Below, in pieces: positions 32,313 to 40,464 of a stretch of DNA of 52,542 nucleotides; within the stretch, counting starts at the first letter, position 1; every line of letters starts with the position of its first letter. The position numbers were made by a program, and so were the translations under genes. Source of the stretch: an uncultured Oscillibacter sp. (GTDB taxonomy: Bacteria; Bacillota; Clostridia; Oscillospirales; Oscillospiraceae); contig CAJTZK010000015.1 of the NCBI GenBank assembly GCA_910583785.1, forward strand, positions 1-52,542, given 5' to 3'. The notes below the pieces were generated by a model, which was given only the letters and a program-made list of their open reading frames with translations, was not told the DNA's origin and did no database searches.

Positions 32313-34277
32313 ATGAATAGTATCCGGAAAAAGATTACGGTATGCTTGATAGCGACCGTCCTGATCGCGCTGTTCGTAGTAGGGGGCGCCAGCATCGGGC
32401 TGAATTACAGAAGCACGATTGCCACGGTGGACCAGATGATGAGAGAGACGGCCGTCCTGGCGGCGGAGCGCATTGAGGAAGAGCTGATTGCCTATAAAAA
32501 TGTGGCGATGGATACGGGGCGCATTTCCCAGCTGGCCAATTCCTTCACCTCGGTGGAGGAAAAGAAGGCCATTATTGACGAGCGCGTCAGCCTCCACGGC
32601 TTCCAGCGGGGCAATCTGATCGGCCTGGACGGTGTCAGCGTTTTTGACGGGAAGGACTATTCCGACCGGGAATACGTCCAGCAGGCCATGGAGGGGAACG
32701 TCTATGTCTCCCAGCCCCTGGTCAGCAAAATCACCGGGGAGCTGTCTATCATGGTGGCCGCGCCCGTCTACTCCAACCGCGGGCTTATCGCAGGCGTGGT
32801 GTACTTCGTCCCGCCTGAGACCTTCCTGAACGACATCGTCTCCTCCATCCAGGTCAGCGAGAACAGCCGTTCCTATATGATCAACAAGGATGGAGATACC
32901 ATAGCCGACATCACCCTGGAAACCATCACCACCCAGAATGTTGAGCGGGAGGCACAGAGCGATTCCTCCTTGAAGCAGCTGGCCGCTATCCACGCGGAGA
33001 TGCGCCAGGGGAAGGTGGGCTTCGGCAGCTTCCATGACTCCGACGGCCCCCGCTTCGCGGCCTACGCCCCGGTGGGCGGCACCGACGGCTGGAGCGTGGC
33101 GGTCACCGCTATGAAAAAAGACTACCTTGCGGATACATACTTCGGCATGGCCATCGATGTGCTGGTGATCATCGCCTCCATCCTGGCCTCCATCGTAGTG
33201 GCCCTGAAGCTGTCCAGCAACATCAGCGATCCCATGCGGGCCTGCGCTGGACGGATGAAGCTGCTGGTAGCGGGCGACCTGTCGGCCCCGGTTCCGCAGA
33301 CGAAGGGGCAGGACGAGACGGCGGAGCTGACCCGCTCTACAGCGGAGATGGTGACGGGCCTGAATACCATCATCAACGACATCAGCTACCTTCTCACGGA
33401 AATGGCCAACCAGAACCTGGACATCCGCTCCGCGCACCGGGAGGCCTACGTGGGAGACTTCCGGAACATCCTCCAGTCCATGCGGACACTGAAGCAGGAG
33501 CTCAGCGGCACCATGCGGCAGATCAACGCCTCTGCGGCCCAGGTTTCCTCTGCCAGCAACCAGGTGTCCATGGGCGCGCAGACCCTGAGCCAGGGCTCCA
33601 TGACCCAGGCCAGCTCCGTGGAGGAATTAGCGGCCACCATTACGGATATTTCCAACAACGCCAAAAAGACCTCCGCCGCCGCCGAAGAGGTGGGACGCTT
33701 TGTAAACGAAGCCGGAGGATACCTGGGAATCAGCGTGGGGCACGTGAAAGAGCTGAACGCCGCCATGGAGAAGATTTCCAATTCCTCCGAGGAGATTTCC
33801 AAGATCATCGCCACCATTGAAAACATCGCCTTCCAGACCAATATCCTGGCCCTGAACGCCGCTGTGGAGGCCGCCCGGGCGGGCAGCGCCGGAAAGGGCT
33901 TCGCCGTAGTGGCGGACGAGGTGCGGAACCTGGCCACCAAGTCTGACCAGGCCGCCAAGGCCACCAAGGAGCTGATCGAGGGGTCCATCGCCGCCGTTGC
34001 GGAGGGCAGCCAGGCGGTGGGGAAGGTCACCGAGTCCCTGGAGCAGACCAGCGTCTCCGCCGGACATGTCACCGCGCAGATGGAGATTGTGGTGGAGGCG
34101 GTGGAGAACCAGACTGCCGCCATTACCCAGGTCACCGAGGGCATTGACCAGATTTCCTCCGTAGTCCAGACCAACAGCGCCACCGCCCAGGAGAGCGCCG
34201 CCGCCAGCGAAGAGCTGTCCGCCGAGGCGGCCAGCCTGAAACAGCTTGTGGACCGTTTTACCCTGGCCAAGGACTGA
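32313..34277 (+). CDS. Methyl-accepting chemotaxis protein, Cache sensor
   Basis: A 654-residue chemoreceptor. TM1 (ITVCLIATVLIALFVVGGAS) lies at residues ~8-28, followed by an extracellular double-Cache-like sensor (about 30-270; FDGKDYSDREYVQQAM and VSQPLVSKITGE are typical), TM2 (VLVIIASILASIVVAL), a HAMP segment (~295-350) and the cytoplasmic signalling domain with hairpin tip IENIAFQTNILALNAAVEAA and GFAVVADEVRNLA. Start ATG at 32313 follows GGGGTGGAG and sits downstream of a consensus promoter. No che genes are in the window. Double-Cache domains often bind amino acids. The next operon is an ABC importer, so a shared ligand is possible. Confidence 0.94.
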   Translation: MNSIRKKITVCLIATVLIALFVVGGASIGLNYRSTIATVDQMMRETAVLAAERIEEELIAYKNVAMDTGRISQLANSFTSVEEKKAIIDERVSLHGFQRGNLIGLDGVSVFDGKDYSDREYVQQAMEGNVYVSQPLVSKITGELSIMVAAPVYSNRGLIAGVVYFVPPETFLNDIVSSIQVSENSRSYMINKDGDTIADITLETITTQNVEREAQSDSSLKQLAAIHAEMRQGKVGFGSFHDSDGPRFAAYAPVGGTDGWSVAVTAMKKDYLADTYFGMAIDVLVIIASILASIVVALKLSSNISDPMRACAGRMKLLVAGDLSAPVPQTKGQDETAELTRSTAEMVTGLNTIINDISYLLTEMANQNLDIRSAHREAYVGDFRNILQSMRTLKQELSGTMRQINASAAQVSSASNQVSMGAQTLSQGSMTQASSVEELAATITDISNNAKKTSAAAEEVGRFVNEAGGYLGISVGHVKELNAAMEKISNSSEEISKIIATIENIAFQTNILALNAAVEAARAGSAGKGFAVVADEVRNLATKSDQAAKATKELIEGSIAAVAEGSQAVGKVTESLEQTSVSAGHVTAQMEIVVEAVENQTAAITQVTEGIDQISSVVQTNSATAQESAAASEELSAEAASLKQLVDRFTLAKD

Positions 34278-34330
34278 GGAGAGCTGGTTTCCGAAAGGGC
34301 GGAAGATGCCGCTCACTGGCAATTTAGTGT

Positions 34331-34369
34331 AAAAAAGGGCCCCGCGGCATGGCTTGCGGGGCCCTTTTT
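34331..34369 (+). terminator. Terminator of chemoreceptor gene
   Basis: AAAAAGGGCCCCGC and GCGGGGCCCTTTTT form a 14-bp stem with a ~10-base loop, ending in a T run. Between the chemoreceptor stop and the next promoter. Confidence 0.92.
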
Positions 34370-34411
34370 GTGGCTACATCCACGAAAATACGGCAAATCC
34401 CGAAAAGGCAG

Positions 34412-34439
34412 TTGACAAAATCAGGATTTTTGCTACAAT
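34412..34439 (+). promoter_or_regulatory. Promoter of the DUF3798 ABC operon
   Basis: TTGACA (34412-34417), 16-base spacer, TACAAT (34434-34439). The predicted transcript has a leader of about 95 bases before the binding-protein gene. Confidence 0.8.
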
Positions 34440-34451
34440 AGATAGCGTTCG

Positions 34452-34497
34452 AAAGGCGTACGCCTTTTTTTCATGGTTTGAAGACAAACCATGAAAA
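34452..34497 (+). promoter_or_regulatory. Leader with terminator-like palindrome and overlapping hairpin
   Basis: AAAGGCGTACGCCTTT (34452-34467) is a perfect 16-base palindrome followed by more T, i.e. a short intrinsic-terminator shape right after the promoter. A second hairpin, TTTTCATGGTTTG (34468-34480) with CAAACCATGAAAA (34485-34497), uses the T tract as its 5' arm, so forming it would remove the terminator's U run. This layout could act as an attenuator. A very short first stem without a loop is a caveat. No known riboswitch recognised. Confidence 0.5.
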
Positions 34498-34541
34498 GGG
34501 ATTGTGTGCGCCGGAGATACAAAATTATTTGGAGGTTTGCA

Positions 34542-35834
34542 ATGAAGAAGTTTTTCAGCATGCTGCTGGCGCTCGTGATGCTTCTGGCTCTCGCGGGCTG
34601 CGGCGGCGACAACAAGACCCCCGCGCAGGATCAGGGCGGCTCCTCTGACGCCGGCCAGACCCAGCAGGACGGGGACTCCGGCGATTCCGGAGAAGCGGCC
34701 GCCAGCCTGGAGGACGGCATCGGCGACTACCACATCGGTATTGTCACGGGTTCCGTTTCCCAGTCCGAGGACGACCGCCGGGGCGCCGAGGCCTTCCAGG
34801 CCAAGTACGGCGAAGATAAGGTCATCCTGGGCATCTATCCCGACAACTTCACCGAGGAGCTGGAGACCACGATCCAGACCATCGTGAATATGTCTGACGA
34901 CCCCCTGATGAAGGCCGTCATTGTCAACCAGTCCATCCCCGGCACCACCGAGGCCTTCCGCCAGATCAAGGAGCGCCGTCCCGACATCCTCTGCATCGCT
35001 GGCGAGGCCCACGAGGACCTGCCTGAGATTGGCTCCGCCGCCGACCTGGTGTGCAACAACGACTTCGTTTCCCGCGGCTACCTGATCATCCGCACTGCCC
35101 ACGAGCTGGGCGCGGACACCTTCGTCCACATCTCCTTCCCCCGCCACATGGCTTATGAGACCATGAGCCGCCGTGTGGCCGTCATGCAGGAGGCCTGCAA
35201 GGAGTTTGACATGGAGTTCGTCCTGGAGACCGCTCCCGACCCGACTTCCGACGTGGGCATCCCCGGCGCCCAGGCCTATATCCTGGAGAACGTCCCCGCC
35301 TGGGTCCAGAAGTACGGTGAGAACGCCGCTTACTTCTGCACCAACGACGCCCACACCGAGCCCCTGCTGAAGCAGCTGGTCGAGTACGGCGGCTACTTCA
35401 TCGAGGCCGACCTGCCCTCTCCTCTGATGGGTTATCCCGGCGCCCTGGGCCTGGACCTCACCGAGGAGGCCGGAGACTTTGAGAAGATTCTCGCCAAGGT
35501 GGAGTCCGCCCTAGTTGAGAAGGGCGCCGCCAACAAGTTCGGCACCTGGGCTTACTCCTATGGCTACACCCTCTCCGCCGGACTGGCGGAGCACGCCAAA
35601 AACGTCATCAACGGCGTCAGCGAAATTACCGATATGGACGCGGTGGCCACGGCCCTGAACGTCTACTCGCCCAAGGCCCAGTGGAACGGCGCGGGCTATA
35701 CCAACGCCACCACCGGAGTCAAGAGCGACAACGTGTTCCTTATCTATCAGGACACCTATATCATGGGCGACCCCGGTCGCTTCATGGGTAATGCCGACGT
35801 GGAGATCCCCGAGAAGTACTACACCGTCAGCTGA
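34542..35834 (+). CDS. DUF3798-type substrate-binding lipoprotein
   Basis: A 430-residue ABC-importer binding protein: signal peptide with lipobox LALAGC, an acidic Gly/Ser/Asp linker (about 25-65), then a periplasmic-binding-fold domain starting DYHIGIVTGSVSQSEDDRRG. I associate this with DUF3798 (PF12683). Start ATG at 34542 follows GGAGG; an ATG at 34491 lies in the leader hairpin and is unlikely. It is the first gene of an operon with a RbsA-like ATPase and two permeases. The ligand is unknown. Codon choice (many GCC/TCC/CGC) suggests high expression. Confidence 0.88.
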   Translation: MKKFFSMLLALVMLLALAGCGGDNKTPAQDQGGSSDAGQTQQDGDSGDSGEAAASLEDGIGDYHIGIVTGSVSQSEDDRRGAEAFQAKYGEDKVILGIYPDNFTEELETTIQTIVNMSDDPLMKAVIVNQSIPGTTEAFRQIKERRPDILCIAGEAHEDLPEIGSAADLVCNNDFVSRGYLIIRTAHELGADTFVHISFPRHMAYETMSRRVAVMQEACKEFDMEFVLETAPDPTSDVGIPGAQAYILENVPAWVQKYGENAAYFCTNDAHTEPLLKQLVEYGGYFIEADLPSPLMGYPGALGLDLTEEAGDFEKILAKVESALVEKGAANKFGTWAYSYGYTLSAGLAEHAKNVINGVSEITDMDAVATALNVYSPKAQWNGAGYTNATTGVKSDNVFLIYQDTYIMGDPGRFMGNADVEIPEKYYTVS

Positions 35835-35860
35835 TCCGGTTTTTCAAATTGCTTGCCGCA

Positions 35861-35888
35861 CGGGGAGGAGGACCTGTCCTCCTCCCCG
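35861..35888 (+). terminator. Intra-operon hairpin after binding-protein gene
   Basis: CGGGGAGGAGGAC and GTCCTCCTCCCCG form a 13-bp stem with a 2-base loop, followed only by GCGCTGGTTTT. Probably a partial terminator or 3'-end stabiliser that gives more binding-protein mRNA than transporter mRNA. Confidence 0.6.
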
Positions 35889-35985
35889 CGCTGGTTTTAA
35901 CCTGGCTGCGGGCGGCAAAGGTCCCCGCCTGAGCGCCCGGCTTTTCTGGAAAGGGCGCACTGAACAAATGAGATAGGGTGGATGT

Positions 35986-37575
35986 ATGACAAACAACGTG
36001 AACCCCCTTCTGCAAATGCAGAACATCAAAAAGGACTTCTTCGGCAACCAGGTCCTCACCGATATTAACTTTACGCTGGGTGAGGGCGAAGTCTTGGGCC
36101 TGTGCGGCGAGAACGGCGCGGGCAAGAGCACTTTAATGAAAATCCTCTTCGGTATGGATGTGATCCGGGAGACTGGCGGCTACGGCGGCGACATCCTGAT
36201 CAACGGCCAGAAGGTGGAATTCAGCACCCCCTTTGACGCACTGGAAGCGGGCATCGGCATGGTGCACCAGGAGTTCTCCCTGATTCCCGGCTTCACGGCT
36301 ACGGAAAATATCCTCCTGAACCGGGAGCCTTGCAAAAAGAATATTGTTTCAGAGGTGTTCGGGGACCGCTTGAACACGCTGGATTATAAAGAGATGGAAC
36401 GGCGCTCCGCCGCCTCCATCGAAAAAATGGGGGTCGCCATCGACGCTGATATGGTTATCAGCAACATGCCCGTGGGCCACAAGCAGTTCACGGAGATCGC
36501 CCGGGAGCTGAGCAAGGACCAGCTGAAGCTCCTCATTCTGGACGAGCCCACCGCCGTGCTGACGGAGAAGGAGGCCGAGGCCCTGCTGGAGTCCATCCGG
36601 GGCATGGCCGCCCGGGGCATTTCCGTCATCTTCATCACCCACCGCCTCCACGAGATTCTGGCGGTGTGCAACAAGGTGGTGGTCATGCGGGACGGCTACG
36701 TGGTCCGGGACGTTCCCGCTAAGGAGACCAGCGTAGAGGACATCACCAAGTGGATGGTGGGCCGGGACGTGCAGAGCTCCGTCCGGAGCGAGGTCCGGTC
36801 CAACGACGGGGCCCGGACCATCATGTCCGTCAAGAATCTTTGGGTGGACATGCCCGGCGAGACGGTGCGGGACGTTTCCCTGGATATTAAAGAGGGTGAA
36901 ATCCTAGGCATCGGCGGCCTGGCGGGCCAGGGCAAGCTGGGCATTCCCAACGGCATCATGGGCCTCTATGAGGCCGGGGGCCGGGTGGAGTTCAACGGCC
37001 AGGAGATTCCCCTGAACAATCCCCGGAAATGCCTGGATTCCTCCCTGGCCTTCGTGTCAGAGGACCGGCGGGAGGTGGGCCTGCTGCTGGACGAGAGCCT
37101 GGAGTGGAACGTGGCCTTTCCCGCCATGCAGATTCAGGAGAAGTTCCTGAAAAGGCTGCTGGGCGGCTTCGTCAAATGGCGGGACGAAAAGGGTATCCAT
37201 CAGGTGACCCAGAAGTATATCGACGAGCTGCAAATCAAGTGCACTAGCTCCAAGCAGAAGGCCAAGGAGCTCTCCGGCGGTAACCAGCAGAAGGTGTGCC
37301 TGGCCAAGGCCTTCGCCCTGGAACCCAAGTTCCTCTTCGTGTCGGAGCCCACCCGGGGCATCGACGTGGGCGCCAAGGCCCTGGTGCTGGAGGCGCTGAA
37401 GAAGTTCAACCGGGAGAACGGCGTCACCGTCGTCATGATTTCCTCTGAGCTGGAGGAGCTACGCCAGACCTGTGACCGCATCGCCATCGTCTCCGGCGGA
37501 CAGGTGGCGGGCATCCTGCCAGCGGCGGCATCCTCCGAGGAGTTCGGTCTGCTGATGGTCAGCAAGGTCATATAA
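35986..37575 (+). CDS. ABC importer ATPase, fused two-domain (RbsA/MglA type)
   Basis: A 529-residue protein with two nucleotide-binding domains. NBD1 has Walker A GENGAGKST near residue 43, an altered signature NMPVGHKQFTEIAREL and Walker B LLILDEPTAVL. NBD2 has a degenerate Walker A GLAGQGKLG, but an intact signature LSGGNQQKV and a Walker B with Ser for the usual Asp (FLFVSEPTRGIDVGAK). One degenerate site is normal in this class of sugar/nucleoside importers. It energises the two permeases that follow. ATG at 35986 is preceded by a weak GGGTGG. Confidence 0.92.
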   Translation: MTNNVNPLLQMQNIKKDFFGNQVLTDINFTLGEGEVLGLCGENGAGKSTLMKILFGMDVIRETGGYGGDILINGQKVEFSTPFDALEAGIGMVHQEFSLIPGFTATENILLNREPCKKNIVSEVFGDRLNTLDYKEMERRSAASIEKMGVAIDADMVISNMPVGHKQFTEIARELSKDQLKLLILDEPTAVLTEKEAEALLESIRGMAARGISVIFITHRLHEILAVCNKVVVMRDGYVVRDVPAKETSVEDITKWMVGRDVQSSVRSEVRSNDGARTIMSVKNLWVDMPGETVRDVSLDIKEGEILGIGGLAGQGKLGIPNGIMGLYEAGGRVEFNGQEIPLNNPRKCLDSSLAFVSEDRREVGLLLDESLEWNVAFPAMQIQEKFLKRLLGGFVKWRDEKGIHQVTQKYIDELQIKCTSSKQKAKELSGGNQQKVCLAKAFALEPKFLFVSEPTRGIDVGAKALVLEALKKFNRENGVTVVMISSELEELRQTCDRIAIVSGGQVAGILPAAASSEEFGLLMVSKVI

Positions 37576-37589
37576 GGAGGTGGGTCGTA

Positions 37590-38735
37590 ATGAGTGAGAA
37601 AAAAGATTATAATTATAACAGTCCATCCAAATTCAACGATGAGATGAAAACTATTCAGCCCGCGCGCCGGCCTACAGAGCTGGAAAAAGCGCAGCTGGGC
37701 ACCATGACGGCAATGGTGTCCTCTTTCGGCCTGCCCCGGATCATCATCTCCGGGTTCTTATTGGTCCTCTTTATTCTGACCCCCTTCGTCGGGGTTGACC
37801 TGCCCACCCAGATTACCAACATCATCAACCGCTTCAGCTGGAACGCGGTGCTGGTCCTGGCCATGGTGCCCATGATCCACGCGGGCTGCGGATTAAACTT
37901 TGGCCTGCCCCTGGCGATTATCTGCGGCCTCCTGGGCGGCACGCTGTCCATCCAGCTGGGCTTTACCGGCCCCATGAGCTTTGTGATGGCGGTGCTGATT
38001 TCCACGCCCTTCGCGGTGGTCCTGGGCGGGGGCTACGGCCTGCTCCTGAACCGCATCAAGGGCGGCGAGATGATGATTGCCACCTATGTGGGCTTTTCCG
38101 TCATGTCCTTTTTCTGCATGATGTGGCTGCTGCTGCCCTATTCCAGCCCCACGATGGTCTACGGCCTGTCCGGAAACGGCCTGCGGCCCACCATCTCCCT
38201 GGACGGCTTTTACAACCAGGTGCTGTCCGGCTTCTTGAACATCAGGATCGGGAATATCGCGCTTCCCATTGGCGCCCTGCTGGCCTTTGCCCTGCTGGCC
38301 TTCCTCATGTGGGCTTTCCTCCATACCAAGACTGGCACGGCCATGACGGCGGTGGGTTCCAACGCCGCCTTTGCCCGGGCCGCAGGTATTAATGTGGACC
38401 GCACCCGGATGCTCTCCGTCATCATGTCCACCTGGCTTGGCGCCATCGGCATCCTGGTTTATCAGCAGGGCTTCGGGTTCATCCAGCTGTACAACGCCCC
38501 CAACAACCTGACCATGCCCACGGTGGCAGCCATCCTGATTGGCGGCGCCTCGGTAAACAAGGCCAGCATTCCCAATGTCATCATCGGAACGATCCTCTTC
38601 CAGGGGATTGTGACCATGACCCCCACGGTGATGAACTCCATGATCCACATGGACATGAGCGAGGTCATCCGGATTATCGTCTCCCAGGGCATGATCCTGT
38701 ACGCCCTGACCAGAAAGATAGAGGGTGCGAAATGA
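37590..38735 (+). CDS. ABC importer permease 1 (RbsC/BPD_transp_2-like)
   Basis: A 381-residue polytopic membrane protein with about nine hydrophobic segments and the permease motif FARAAGINVDRTRMLSV, in the position of the EAA-like coupling loop of the sugar-permease family. It has a ~35-residue hydrophilic N-terminal tail. GGAGGT precedes the ATG at 37590. Its stop overlaps the start of permease 2 (ATGA), so the pair is coupled and probably heterodimeric. Confidence 0.9.
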   Translation: MSEKKDYNYNSPSKFNDEMKTIQPARRPTELEKAQLGTMTAMVSSFGLPRIIISGFLLVLFILTPFVGVDLPTQITNIINRFSWNAVLVLAMVPMIHAGCGLNFGLPLAIICGLLGGTLSIQLGFTGPMSFVMAVLISTPFAVVLGGGYGLLLNRIKGGEMMIATYVGFSVMSFFCMMWLLLPYSSPTMVYGLSGNGLRPTISLDGFYNQVLSGFLNIRIGNIALPIGALLAFALLAFLMWAFLHTKTGTAMTAVGSNAAFARAAGINVDRTRMLSVIMSTWLGAIGILVYQQGFGFIQLYNAPNNLTMPTVAAILIGGASVNKASIPNVIIGTILFQGIVTMTPTVMNSMIHMDMSEVIRIIVSQGMILYALTRKIEGAK

Positions 38736-39859
38736 GCAAGAAAACGAACCTCCCCGCCGGAAAGCGGGCCTTGGACCTGGCGCGGAACAACGCCGTGCCC
38801 ATCATGTTCATCATCATCTGCGCCGTCTTCATCCCCATGGCGGGCTTCTCCCCCAGCTACCTGCTGAACGAGATCATCACCCGCATGGGCCGGAACCTGT
38901 TTTTGGTGCTGTGCCTGCTCTTCCCCATTATGGCGGGCATGGGACTGAACTTCGCCATGACCCTGGGAGCCATGGGCGCGGAGATTGCCGTCATCCTGGT
39001 GGCGGACTGGCAGATTTGGGGTATCCCCGGCGTGGTGCTGGCCATGATCCTGTCCATTCCCTTCTCCGCCCTGCTGGGCTTCATCTGCGGCACCTTGCAG
39101 AATATGGCCAAGGGCCGGGAGATGATCACCAGCTATATCATCAACTTCTTTATCAACGGCTGGTACCAGCTCATCGTGCTGTATATCATGGGAGCGGTCA
39201 TCCCCATCATGCATGCCAGCATCATGCTGCCCCGGGGCTATGGCATCCGGAACACGGTGAGCCTGCTGAACATGCGCCAGTGCCTGGACGACCTGCTGGC
39301 CATCCGAATTGGCGGCGTGAAGATTCCCGTGTTTACCTTCCTGCTGGTGGGCCTCTTGTGCCTGTTCATCGTCTGGTTCCGGCGGACCAAGCTGGGCCAG
39401 GACATGCGGGCCGTGGGCCAGGACATGGAAGTGGCAAAGGCCGCGGGCATCAACGTGGACCGGACCCGGATCATCTCCGTGGTCATGTCCACCGTCTGCG
39501 CGGGCTTCGGCATGGTGATCTACCTCCAGAACATCGGCAACCTGCCCACGTACACCGGGCACGCGCAGATCGGCATGTTCTGCATCGCGGCCCTGCTGGT
39601 GGGCGGCGCCTCCGTGGAGAAGGCCGCCATCGGCAACGCCTTCCTGGGCGTGATCCTGTTCCACTTGATGTTCATTGTGGCCCCCGGCGCGGGCGCGTTC
39701 ATCACGGGGGACTCCATGGTGGGCGAGTACTTCCGCGTGTTCCTGTCCTACGGCATCATCACCCTGGCCTTGATCATGTATGAGGCCAAGAAGCGTATGG
39801 CGAGGAGCAAGGCGGGCCAGGAACTGGCCGAGGCCCAGAAGAAGGAGGAGGACGCGTGA
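38732..39859 (+). CDS. ABC importer permease 2 (RbsC/BPD_transp_2-like)
   Basis: A 375-residue membrane protein homologous to permease 1: the same coupling motif appears as KAAGINVDRTRIISVVMST, and the C-terminal LLVGGASVEKAAIGN matches LIGGASVNKASIPN in permease 1. Hydrophobic segments predict 9-10 helices. Start overlaps the previous stop; the end overlaps the next gene. Confidence 0.9.
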   Translation: MSKKTNLPAGKRALDLARNNAVPIMFIIICAVFIPMAGFSPSYLLNEIITRMGRNLFLVLCLLFPIMAGMGLNFAMTLGAMGAEIAVILVADWQIWGIPGVVLAMILSIPFSALLGFICGTLQNMAKGREMITSYIINFFINGWYQLIVLYIMGAVIPIMHASIMLPRGYGIRNTVSLLNMRQCLDDLLAIRIGGVKIPVFTFLLVGLLCLFIVWFRRTKLGQDMRAVGQDMEVAKAAGINVDRTRIISVVMSTVCAGFGMVIYLQNIGNLPTYTGHAQIGMFCIAALLVGGASVEKAAIGNAFLGVILFHLMFIVAPGAGAFITGDSMVGEYFRVFLSYGIITLALIMYEAKKRMARSKAGQELAEAQKKEEDA

Positions 39860-40377
39860 TGAAAGCGAAAAGAAGGATGCTCTTTTCCCTCCTGTTGGTC
39901 CTGGTCCTGGTGGGCATTGCCGCCGCCATGATGGTCATCGGCCGGGGGCACACGGTCTACTTTGACAACAAGACCCTGGAGGACTACCAGGGACAGGAGT
40001 ACAAAGCCGCCGATAAAATTGTGGTAACCGTCAAAGGCGAAGAGGTAGCCAAGCTGAGCAAGCGGGACCGGGGCATGGCCACCTGGATTGGCCAGAATTT
40101 TAAAATGATTCTGGAGGTCACCCAGGAGAAGGGCGGCGAGTCCGAGATTCGTGAAATTGACCTGAAGCTGCCCTACAATATGGACGGCATCATCATCAAC
40201 CTCCCCGCCATCCTGGCGGACCTGCCCGAGGAGGCGTGGCTCAGCGAGTTTATCCCCGCCGTAAAAGAAGAGCCCGCCGAGGAAGAGGTTCCCGGCGAGG
40301 GCGATGACTTCGGCCTGGGCGGCGACATGGGCTTGGAAGGCGAGCTGGGCCTGGAAGACGGCCTGGGCGGCGTCTAA
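39859..40377 (+). CDS. One-TM accessory protein of the ABC operon
   Basis: A 172-residue protein with a basic start and one membrane helix (MLFSLLLVLVLVGIAAAMMVIG), an extracytoplasmic domain of about 110 residues (YFDNKTLEDYQGQEY onward) and an acidic Gly-rich tail (DDFGLGGDMGLEGELGLEDG). The start is ATG at 39859 or the adjacent GTG at 39856; AGGAGGAGG lies upstream, and it overlaps the permease stop. I believe similar proteins recur in DUF3798 operons (possibly annotated DUF6672) but cannot verify it. May assist assembly or docking of the binding protein. Confidence 0.75.
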   Translation: MKAKRRMLFSLLLVLVLVGIAAAMMVIGRGHTVYFDNKTLEDYQGQEYKAADKIVVTVKGEEVAKLSKRDRGMATWIGQNFKMILEVTQEKGGESEIREIDLKLPYNMDGIIINLPAILADLPEEAWLSEFIPAVKEEPAEEEVPGEGDDFGLGGDMGLEGELGLEDGLGGV

Positions 40378-40402
40378 GCTCCGCGGTATTGGGAAATCAT
40401 AG

Positions 40403-40429
40403 GACCGCCCCGCCAAAGGCGGGGCGGTC
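40403..40429 (+). terminator. Terminator of the DUF3798 ABC operon
   Basis: GACCGCCCCGCC and GGCGGGGCGGTC form a perfect 12-bp stem with loop AAA, followed by ATTCATTTAAT. The T run is weak, and no promoter is evident before pepD, so some read-through is likely. Confidence 0.75.
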
Positions 40430-40464
40430 ATTCATTTAATGGATTAAAAAAGGAGGAACCCCCT

